Shown here piece by piece: positions 8,428 to 13,758 of a stretch of 14,639 nt of DNA (positions are counted from its first letter, which is position 1; each line of letters starts with the position of its first letter). The stretch is from Bacteroidota bacterium (lineage in GTDB: Bacteria > Bacteroidota > Bacteroidia > Chitinophagales > Chitinophagaceae): assembly GCA_028877005.1 (NCBI GenBank), contig JAGWPI010000394.1:1-14639 (forward strand), given 5' to 3'. The position numbers and the translations under genes were made by a program. The notes under the pieces are model-generated. The model saw nothing but the letters and a program-made list of their open reading frames with translations, was not told the DNA's origin and did no database searches.

Positions 8428-8459
8428 GAAAAATACAACAGATAGCACAATTACGCAAA
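8428..8459 (-). promoter_or_regulatory. Bacteroidota-type promoter for comEC
   Basis: On the minus strand, TTTG (8459 to 8456) and TATTTTTC (8435 to 8428) are separated by 20 nt, close to the TTTG / TAnnTTTG consensus. The predicted transcript starts around 8421, a few nucleotides before the ATG codons at 8413 and 8407, and downstream of the ATG at 8458. This decides the start call for comEC. Confidence 0.5.
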
Positions 8460-8494
8460 CAATTTGCTCGTTTTTGCTGCTTATGGGTAAGTAC

Positions 8495-8529
8495 AAAAAA
8501 AATTTCCTCAAAAAAAATTTGAGGAAATT
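8495..8529 (-). terminator. Strong intrinsic terminator reading leftward, with no assigned gene
   Basis: AATTTCCTCAAA (8501-8512) and TTTGAGGAAATT (8518-8529) form a perfect 12-bp stem with a 5-nt loop. On the minus strand the stem is followed by six further T (8500-8495), giving an eight-T tract together with the end of the stem. There is no T-tract on the plus-strand side. The nearest minus-strand gene to the right is more than 3 kb away, so the terminator lacks an obvious client. Confidence 0.6.
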
Positions 8530-8642
8530 ACCGGGCTAAGCCTTAGGATATTGGATTTATAAAAACGGTTGGCGTTCAACCCATTGCTAATTTCTAAACT
8601 TATTTTGAATTACGGCAATTATTGTTAAAAAAAATGAAACGG

Positions 8643-8749
8643 TATTTTTTACCGTGTAATTACGGGTGTTTTTCTGCGTGTTACTACGAGTTTTTTACCC
8701 CGTATTTTTACGGTTTTTTACCCCGTGTTTTTACGGTTTTTTTTGCGGG
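8643..8749. repeat. Tandem imperfect 22-24 bp T-tract repeats with CCGT/ACGG half-sites
   Basis: Four to five tandem units: 8645-8666, 8667-8690, 8691-8713, 8714-8736 and a partial 8737-8749. The two best units are 23 bp and differ at one base. Each consists of a T6 tract, ACCCCGT, one A or G, a T5 tract, then ACGG. CCGT and ACGG alternate, so each unit contains an inverted repeat with a 6-nt gap. The preceding ACGGTA-T5-TACCGT (8639-8655) is a perfect hairpin. The T-tracts recur about every 11-12 bp on average, as in intrinsically curved DNA. The spacers are not unique, so this is not CRISPR. Confidence 0.75.
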
Positions 8750-8912
8750 TTTATACATAAAAAGGGTTAGTGATGAAATGTTTATGGATGAAATTAATCT
8801 GTAATTGATTGATAAACAACAGTTTCTGAATATAATTCAAAACGACTATTAAATAGTTTTACAGTGTTAATCAAAAACAACAAATTTCCAAACATCTAAA
8901 AAACCTACAGCT

Positions 8913-9407
8913 ATGCAAACTATTGAAAAAAAATCATTAAAGGTTGGTAAGTACGTAAATACTGCTCATGTTGACAAAGTTATCCGTAATTACAAACAAG
9001 AGCGCTGGGTACACAACAGTGAAAGAATTGGCAAAGAAGATTCATTAAGTGGCTGGTGGAGTATTGAAGAGATGGAGGAATTTATTGCCAAAGCCAAAAG
9101 CCATGGTGCCGATGGTATTAAATTTTATTTTGGTGCTTATGATGCTGATTATGCAGAAAAACCGGAATATGCCGGCCGCCAAACCTTAGTAATGGTAGGT
9201 ACCAAACACAACGAAACCGGTGTGGGTGTATTAAATAAAGATATTTACTATACAGATGCCAGCGGCCAAAGCAATATTTTGGCTTATAATGCAACTTCAT
9301 TATGTCCGCCATTTTGCTCCGGTACATTGGGTAAATTGGGTATTGATGACAATGAATTAGGCGTTACATTGGTAGACAAAGGAGAAGATGGTATGATTTT
9401 GATTTAA
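8913..9407 (+). CDS. Uncharacterised soluble protein, probably linked to the downstream signalling operon
   Basis: A 164-residue protein that I cannot assign to a named family, although it resembles small hypothetical proteins I have seen in Bacteroidota. It has no signal peptide or membrane segment. Visible features are a basic/aromatic N-terminal part (VIRNYKQERWVHNSERIGKE), a GWWSIEEMEEF helix start with W48-W49, a helix then strand (AKSHGADGIKFYFGAYDAD), a second strand (RQTLVMVGTKHN), a C131-PPF-C135 motif in SLCPPFCSG, and an acidic C-terminal strand ending EDGMILI. The pattern suggests a small alpha/beta domain; the two cysteines could bind metal or form a disulfide. It sits between a curved-DNA repeat array and a strong terminator, just before a membrane protein-kinase-regulator operon. 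I infer a role in that signalling unit, as output, ligand-binding partner or regulator, but the sequence does not prove it. Confidence 0.75.
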   Translation: MQTIEKKSLKVGKYVNTAHVDKVIRNYKQERWVHNSERIGKEDSLSGWWSIEEMEEFIAKAKSHGADGIKFYFGAYDADYAEKPEYAGRQTLVMVGTKHNETGVGVLNKDIYYTDASGQSNILAYNATSLCPPFCSGTLGKLGIDDNELGVTLVDKGEDGMILI

Positions 9408-9437
9408 TTGCACATTAATTCTGAACTATTTTTATAT

Positions 9438-9467
9438 AAAAGAATCAATTATTTGATTCTTTTTTTT
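9438..9467 (+). terminator. Strong intrinsic terminator or attenuator before the sensor operon
   Basis: AAAAGAATCAA (9438-9448) pairs perfectly with TTGATTCTTTT (9453-9463) around a 4-nt loop. The T-run continues to 9467 and, after one A, more T follow. It lies 30 nt after the 164-residue protein's stop and ends only 11 nt before the next ATG (9479), leaving no room for a separate promoter between terminator and gene. Confidence 0.8.
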
Positions 9468-9478
9468 ATTTTTCCAAT

Positions 9479-10144
9479 ATGATACAATTTGGAGTTTATA
9501 TTATTGCTTTAAGTTTTACTATTTCGCTAATCTATTTATTAAAGCAGCCAAAACCTAACAAGTTAAGTAGCTTTACCTTTTTTTTATTAGCAACTACCCT
9601 TGTTGAACTATCAGCTAATTACTTAAGCTCAAAAAGCATTTCTAATTTACCATTATATAATTTATTTTCCATATTCGAATTTGTATTTTATATTTTTACC
9701 ATCCGTCAGTTCATCCGTAGGCCACTAGCCAAAAAAATATTTATTGTACTAATGGTGGCGTACGGGTTAGCAGCCGGTATAAATATATTCTTAATACAGG
9801 GTATTCAGGTGTTTAATTCGGTTACCTATGCGGCCGGTTGTTTATTGGTGGTATTATGCTGTGCGTATTATTTTGTAGAAATTTTATTTAGACCAACCCC
9901 CGTTACCTTAGTGCGGATGCCCGATTTTTGGATTTGCAGCGGTTTATTATTTTATTATGCGGTGAGTTTCCCGATATATGGATTTGTGAACTTTGTAAAT
10001 AGTTTACCCCATGCCTTACTTAAAAATTTTAATCTTTTTATCCAGATATTGAATATTATATTGTACACAATGTTTAGTATTGCATTCTTATGCCGATTCA
10101 AGGTAACGAAATCACCTCTATCATTATCCTTGGAACCGTACTAG
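9479..10144 (+). CDS. Seven-helix integral membrane protein, putative sensor partner of the histidine kinase
   Basis: A 221-residue, strongly hydrophobic protein with about seven predicted membrane helices: residues near 2-21, 29-49, 57-78, 85-107, 110-135, 144-168 and 180-206. They are joined by short loops, with basic residues at the cytoplasmic-looking ends (RQFIRRPLAKK and a C-terminal RFKVTK). There is no enzyme motif, and I do not recognise a named family. The downstream histidine kinase starts 55 nt before this gene's stop in another frame, which implies translational coupling. Because that kinase has only one TM helix and no sensor domain, I infer that this protein supplies stimulus detection, like the membrane modules (for example 7TM or MASE types) that are fused to kinases elsewhere. 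The start codon lies directly behind a strong terminator. A transporter subunit is a less likely alternative. Confidence 0.7.
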   Translation: MIQFGVYIIALSFTISLIYLLKQPKPNKLSSFTFFLLATTLVELSANYLSSKSISNLPLYNLFSIFEFVFYIFTIRQFIRRPLAKKIFIVLMVAYGLAAGINIFLIQGIQVFNSVTYAAGCLLVVLCCAYYFVEILFRPTPVTLVRMPDFWICSGLLFYYAVSFPIYGFVNFVNSLPHALLKNFNLFIQILNIILYTMFSIAFLCRFKVTKSPLSLSLEPY

Positions 10145-10932
10145 GTTTTAGTCTGGTAGGTTTTGTGGTGGGTATGGTGCTGCTATACCAACGCCGCCAG
10201 CATAATTTTTTACGGGAAATGACGCTGCTAAAACAAAAGCACGAACAACAAATTTTTAGAGAGCGTATTTTGGTGCAGGAACGAACCATGACGCAAATTG
10301 CAGAAGAACTACACGATAGCATTGGCCAGCAATTGCAGGTAATAAAACTAACCGTGGGTACTGCCAAAAATATTTTACAAAAACCGGAAGCAAAAACACT
10401 ATTAATAGAGGCGGCCAATAGTTTGGGTGGTACCATATTAGATATTTCCAGACTTACCAAAACCTTACATACCGAGAAAGCAGAAAAACTAAACTTAGAG
10501 TTTTCTATTTCCAATGAAATTGAGCGCTTACAAAATACCGGTAAATACCGCGTCATTTTTGATTATCCAACCAGTCAGTTTCAGGTAAAATTTAATGACG
10601 AAACCAATATTTTTCTATTTCGCATGTTTCAGGAATCCATCAGTAATATTATAAAACATGCACATGCCACTACCATTCATATATTAATGCACTTTCCGGA
10701 AGAACACAAATTTGAACTTTGCATTAAAGATAATGGCATAGGATTTAAAGTACCCGATACAATGGATGAAGATTCAAAGAATACGGGTTTGGGATTAAAC
10801 AATTTAAGAAACCGGGCAAAAATCATTGGCGCTGAAATAGAAATTAGCAGTATCTTAGAGCAAGGAACTGAAATTAAAATTATTTTACCTATTAGAAATA
10901 CCAATATTTTACAACAAAACACTGATTTATGA
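10090..10932 (+). CDS. Membrane-anchored sensor histidine kinase, NarL/HisKA_3 type
   Basis: A 280-residue kinase with an N-terminal membrane helix (about 9-33), a basic charged coiled-coil-like linker (34-66) and a HisKA_3 dimerisation domain with the phospho-acceptor H75 in AEELHDSIGQQL. The HATPase_c domain (about 170-275) shows the N-box around N186 (FQESISNIIKHAHA), the D-box DNGIGF (D214-G218) and the G-box GLGLNNLRNRA (from G233). All catalytic motifs are intact. No periplasmic or PAS/GAF sensory domain is present, which is unusual for a sensor kinase. The ATG at 10090 overlaps the upstream membrane-protein gene by 55 nt, and starting later would remove the membrane helix. The stop overlaps the response regulator start (ATGA). 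It should phosphorylate the regulator encoded next. Confidence 0.9.
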   Translation: MPIQGNEITSIIILGTVLGFSLVGFVVGMVLLYQRRQHNFLREMTLLKQKHEQQIFRERILVQERTMTQIAEELHDSIGQQLQVIKLTVGTAKNILQKPEAKTLLIEAANSLGGTILDISRLTKTLHTEKAEKLNLEFSISNEIERLQNTGKYRVIFDYPTSQFQVKFNDETNIFLFRMFQESISNIIKHAHATTIHILMHFPEEHKFELCIKDNGIGFKVPDTMDEDSKNTGLGLNNLRNRAKIIGAEIEISSILEQGTEIKIILPIRNTNILQQNTDL

Positions 10933-11603
10933 TTGGCAATGCCAATATTCCCACTTACAAAGTTGCAGTAGTTGATGACCATGTATTGTTACGCAGTGCT
11001 TTAGCCCGCTTAATTTGCAGTTTTGAAAACTATAGCGTAGCGTTTGAAGCTAGTAACGGAAAAGAGTTTATTGATAAATTAAGTAAAGTAGTATTACCCG
11101 ATATTGTATTATTAGATATTAATATGCCTGAAATGGATGGCTATGCTACAGCTTCGTGGCTAACCAAACACCATCCCCATATTAAAATATTGGCCCTATC
11201 TATGGAAAGTGATGATACCAATATTATTCAAATGATTAAACTGGGTGCCAAGGGTTTTTTAATGAAGAATGTTGAACCGGAAGAATTAAACGATGCCCTT
11301 AATTCTGTATTAGCCAAAGATTTTTATTTATCTGATACCATTTCAGGCAAAGTAATCAGCGGCTTACAAAGTGGTACACAAAAAGCCTCAGAGCCGGAGG
11401 CTTTAACGGAAAAAGAAAAAGATTTTTTGCGTTTAATTTGTACCGAGCTTACTTATAAAGATATTGCCGAGCGCTTATTTATTAGCCCCAGAACTTTAGA
11501 CGATTATCGCAATGCCTTATTTGAAAAATTGAATGTACATAGCCGTATGGGCTTAGCTATTTATGCATTGCGCAATAAATTGGTAGATATTAACCAGTTA
11601 TAA
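10929..11603 (+). CDS. NarL/FixJ-family DNA-binding response regulator
   Basis: A 224-residue two-domain regulator. The receiver domain (about 10-130) has the acidic pair D16-D17, the phospho-acceptor D63 in LLDINMPEMDG, S91 in the switch position (LALSMES) and K113 in FLMKN. The C-terminal LuxR-type helix-turn-helix (about 158-218) shows LTEKEKDFLRL, YKDIAERLFISPRTLDDYRN and KLNVHSR. All key phosphorylation residues are present, so it is probably active when phosphorylated by the kinase encoded immediately upstream. The 4-nt ATGA overlap gives tight translational coupling. Likely DNA targets include its own operon and possibly the repeat array at 8643-8749, but the latter is only a guess. 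Confidence 0.93.
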   Translation: MIGNANIPTYKVAVVDDHVLLRSALARLICSFENYSVAFEASNGKEFIDKLSKVVLPDIVLLDINMPEMDGYATASWLTKHHPHIKILALSMESDDTNIIQMIKLGAKGFLMKNVEPEELNDALNSVLAKDFYLSDTISGKVISGLQSGTQKASEPEALTEKEKDFLRLICTELTYKDIAERLFISPRTLDDYRNALFEKLNVHSRMGLAIYALRNKLVDINQL

Positions 11604-11665
11604 CACCAACTTTTGTAGCAGCCATTGCCATCATTCACTTATTTGGGCAATAAACCCACCATAGT

Positions 11666-11679
11666 ATGCCTACCGGCAT
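11666..11679. other. Small hairpin in the convergent intergenic gap
   Basis: ATGCC (11666-11670) and GGCAT (11675-11679) pair around TACC. The 91-nt gap between the convergent response regulator and carbamoyl phosphate synthetase genes has no T-tract hairpin. This weak stem, plus distant AGCAGC/GCTGCT complementarity at 11617-11622 and 11685-11690, is all that could stop transcription there. Confidence 0.25.
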
Positions 11680-11694
11680 GGATAGCTGCTTTGG

Positions 11695-12888
11695 CTACTT
11701 ACTTAAATTCATGCTTCGCTCCTTATACAAGGTTCTGAAATAAGGATCGCGTAAATCTTTAATAAAGCGAATGGCTTCGCCGGTACTTTTCATTTCGGGG
11801 CCTAACTCTTTGCTAACACCGGGAAATTTATCAAAGCTAAATACCGGTTCTTTAATAGCATACCCCTCTAATTTCTTTTCAATAGTAAAATCGGTGAGTT
11901 TGGCAGCACCTAACATTACTTTGGTTGCAATATTTAAATAAGGTACCTGATGTGCCTTAGCAATAAAGGGCGTTGTACGGCTGGCACGTGGGTTGGCTTC
12001 AATAACGTATACTTTATTGCCTTTTATGGCAAACTGAATATTGATTAACCCTTTTATATGAAGTGCACGGGCTATTTTTTCGCTGTAGTACTCCATGGTT
12101 TCAACCAATAAGGGACTTAAATTAAATGCCGGTAAAACAGCATTACTATCGCCGCTATGAATACCTGCCGGTTCAATATGCTCCATTACACCCATTACAT
12201 GAAAATTTTCGCCATCAAATATGGCATCTACTTCTGCTTCCTGGCAACGGTCTAAAAAATGATCAATTAATATTTTATTGTCGGGAATATGTTTTAACAA
12301 ACTAACCACCGCTTTTTCAACTTCCTCATCATTAATAACAATGCGCATTCTTTGTCCGCCTAACACATAACTGGGCCTTACCAATACCGGATAGCCCACT
12401 TTATTGGCTACTTCAATGGCTTCATCGGCGGTAAAGGCAGTACCATATTCGGGGTAAGGTATATCCAATTGTTTCAATAAATCGCTAAAGCGACCGCGGT
12501 CTTCGGCAATATCCATATCATCGAAGGAGGTGCCAATAATTTTAATGCCTTTTTCGTGTAACCTTTTAGATAGTTTTAATGCAGTTTGTCCGCCTAACTG
12601 CACAATTACACCTTCCGGCTGTTCCAATTCAATAATTTCCCATAAGTGTTCCCAGAAAACCGGTTCAAAGTATAATTTATCAGCCATATCAAAATCGGTG
12701 GATACGGTTTCGGGATTACAGTTAACCATAATAGCCTCATAACCACATTCTTTGATGGCCAATAAGCCATGAACACAGCAGTAATCAAACTCAATACCCT
12801 GTCCAATTCTGTTAGGGCCACTGCCTAAAACAATAATTTTCTTTCTTGTAGAGGGAATAGATTCGTTGTGAAGAAGGTTGTTGCTCAT
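11695..12888 (-). CDS. carB: Stand-alone C-terminal half of the carbamoyl phosphate synthetase large subunit
   Basis: This matches only the second synthetase half of CarB, which phosphorylates carbamate to carbamoyl phosphate for pyrimidine and arginine synthesis. From the chosen start it has about 397 residues, against about 940-1070 for full CarB. Diagnostic motifs include LGSGPNRIGQGIEFDYCCVH, MVNCNPETVSTDFD, VRPSYVLGGQRM, MEHIEPAGIHSGDS and VYVIEANPRASRT, keeping the Gln/Glu/Asn metal and ATP ligands of this ATP-grasp. It ends at the GPEMKSTGEA region plus about 25 residues, so the C-terminal MGS regulatory domain is absent. No N-terminal half lies next to it, and no frameshift remnant is visible upstream. 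The frame runs back to an ATG at 12972, but those 28 residues resemble no CarB and overlap a hairpin and a -7 element, so M29 (12888) is preferred. A split CarB, as known in some archaea and bacteria, is likely. Confidence 0.88.
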   Translation of the reverse strand: MSNNLLHNESIPSTRKKIIVLGSGPNRIGQGIEFDYCCVHGLLAIKECGYEAIMVNCNPETVSTDFDMADKLYFEPVFWEHLWEIIELEQPEGVIVQLGGQTALKLSKRLHEKGIKIIGTSFDDMDIAEDRGRFSDLLKQLDIPYPEYGTAFTADEAIEVANKVGYPVLVRPSYVLGGQRMRIVINDEEVEKAVVSLLKHIPDNKILIDHFLDRCQEAEVDAIFDGENFHVMGVMEHIEPAGIHSGDSNAVLPAFNLSPLLVETMEYYSEKIARALHIKGLINIQFAIKGNKVYVIEANPRASRTTPFIAKAHQVPYLNIATKVMLGAAKLTDFTIEKKLEGYAIKEPVFSFDKFPGVSKELGPEMKSTGEAIRFIKDLRDPYFRTLYKERSMNLSK

Positions 12889-12902
12889 GAGTATGAAATT
12901 GT

Positions 12903-12924
12903 GCAAATGTAACATCCTCTGCTT
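12903..12924 (-). promoter_or_regulatory. Candidate promoter for the carB-like gene
   Basis: On the minus strand, AAGCAGAGG, 3 nt and TTACATTTGC include a perfect -7 element TACATTTG (12911 to 12904), about 15 nt before the ATG at 12888. No clear TTTG -33 element is present. The block shares 19 bases with the one upstream of purH. Confidence 0.45.
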
Positions 12925-12965
12925 TTTTTGCGCATATTTTTTTGAATGGTATATGAAAACAGTAT

Positions 12966-12997
12966 TGGCCATTAGAACATAACCGTAGTAATGGCCA
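12966..12997 (-). terminator. Inverted repeat between rluD-like gene and carB, possible terminator or operator
   Basis: TGGCCATTA (12966-12974) and TAATGGCCA (12989-12997) form a perfect 9-bp stem around a 14-nt loop. On the minus strand it follows the pseudouridine synthase gene by about 42 nt and lies upstream of the carB -7 element. Only a mixed ATACTGTTTTC follows, so termination would be weak; a protein-binding site is possible. Confidence 0.35.
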
Positions 12998-13039
12998 TTA
13001 TGAAATGCCTATTTATAAATAAAATAGCCGTTATAATAA

Positions 13040-13747
13040 TTAATGCCACTTATGTAATTGTTGCAGAACGGCGCGGAGGTCTTTGGGTAATGGTGCAACC
13101 AACTGAATGGGCTGCTGATGCCAGTTAAATGACAATTCTGAGGCATGTAAAGCCAAGCGATTCAACAAAGGTTTTTCTTCATCGGCCGCCTTAGCTAATT
13201 TAAAGTTTTTTTTAATGGTAGAAAGCAAAAGGGGTGCCGGGTTACCATATAAAGCATCGCCAACAATACTATGCCCTAAATACTTCATATGTAATCTAAT
13301 TTGGTGGGTACGGCCGGTATGAATTTGAAACTGCATCCATGCATATTTTCCCAAACTTTCCAACACAGTATAATCTGTTATAGCAGGCTTTCCTTTGTGG
13401 CCGGTTACCATTAAACCGTTTTTACCCGGATGCGGAAAAATGGGTACATCAACGGTGCCGGTACTATGCACCGGAATACCATATACCAATCCATGATAGA
13501 TTTTTTGTACTTCTCTGGCTTCAAAAAGTTGTGAAAGGGTGCGGTGTGTGTCTTCATCTTTCGCAAAAACAATTACTCCACTGGTATCTTTATCTAACCG
13601 ATGAACGGTATAAATATTCCCGTATTTATCTTTTAATAAATCTTTTAAACTTAGCTCCTTACCCATACGGTCGGGTATACTTAGCAAACCGGATGGTTTA
13701 TGTATAGCAACAAAGTACTCGTTTTCAAAAATAATATCCAACTTCAT
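13040..13747 (-). CDS. RluA/RluD-family pseudouridine synthase
   Basis: A 235-residue RNA pseudouridine synthase of the RluA/RluD family, converting specific uridines in rRNA or tRNA. The catalytic aspartate is D52 in VHRLDKDTSG. Other family motifs are AIHKPSGLLSIP near the start and GRTHQIRLHMKYLGHSIVGDALYG near residues 160-185. It lacks the N-terminal S4 domain of RluD, so it belongs to the shorter single-domain forms (RluA/TruC-like). The exact target site cannot be told from sequence. The ATG is 11 nt after the stop of the upstream RsuA/RluB-type gene, so the two are co-transcribed, giving an operon of two rRNA/tRNA modification enzymes. Confidence 0.93.
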   Translation of the reverse strand: MKLDIIFENEYFVAIHKPSGLLSIPDRMGKELSLKDLLKDKYGNIYTVHRLDKDTSGVIVFAKDEDTHRTLSQLFEAREVQKIYHGLVYGIPVHSTGTVDVPIFPHPGKNGLMVTGHKGKPAITDYTVLESLGKYAWMQFQIHTGRTHQIRLHMKYLGHSIVGDALYGNPAPLLLSTIKKNFKLAKAADEEKPLLNRLALHASELSFNWHQQPIQLVAPLPKDLRAVLQQLHKWH

Positions 13748-13758
13748 GACAAGTATAA

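Larger units (their letters stand above)
8414..8912. other. Divergent intergenic region between comEC and the 164-residue protein gene
   Basis: About 500 bp with no convincing gene. From left to right it holds the comEC promoter (8428-8459), a strong hairpin with a U-tract on the minus strand (8501-8529), a small GGTTG/CAACC stem (8568-8582), an array of T-tract repeats (8643-8749), and an AT-rich stretch leading to the ATG at 8913. A short frame at 8622-8804 overlaps the repeats and is very rich in Phe, Tyr and Cys because of the T-tracts; I regard it as non-coding. No clear -33/-7 pair was found for the 8913 gene. The best -7-like match is TAGTTTTA at 8854-8861, without a good -33 partner. 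Confidence 0.6.

Noticed and set aside
8115..8522. 135-codon plus-strand frame opposite comEC
   Set aside because: It lies antisense to clear ComEC coding sequence, is rich in Asn, Thr and Pro in low-complexity fashion, and is a shadow frame.
8643..8749. CRISPR array
   Set aside because: The units abut directly with no unique spacers, are only 22-24 bp and imperfect, and no cas gene is nearby.
8622..8804. A 60-codon plus-strand frame over the repeat array
   Set aside because: Its composition (Phe, Tyr and Cys-rich) is dictated by the T-tract repeats, it has no promoter or family resemblance, and the repeats vary in length (22-24 bp), which would not preserve a frame.
10098..10556. 152-codon minus-strand frame opposite the histidine kinase
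   Set aside because: It is the antisense shadow of a kinase with all catalytic motifs, and is Ser/Cys-rich with no promoter.
12889..12972. N-terminal 28-residue extension of the carB-like protein
   Set aside because: It does not resemble CarB, is rich in Lys/His/Phe, and overlaps a hairpin and a perfect -7 element placed correctly for the ATG at 12888.
12889..13039. Frameshift or decayed N-terminal half of CarB upstream
   Set aside because: The 150 nt between the genes show no CarB-like peptide in any frame and contain hairpins and promoter-like sequence instead.
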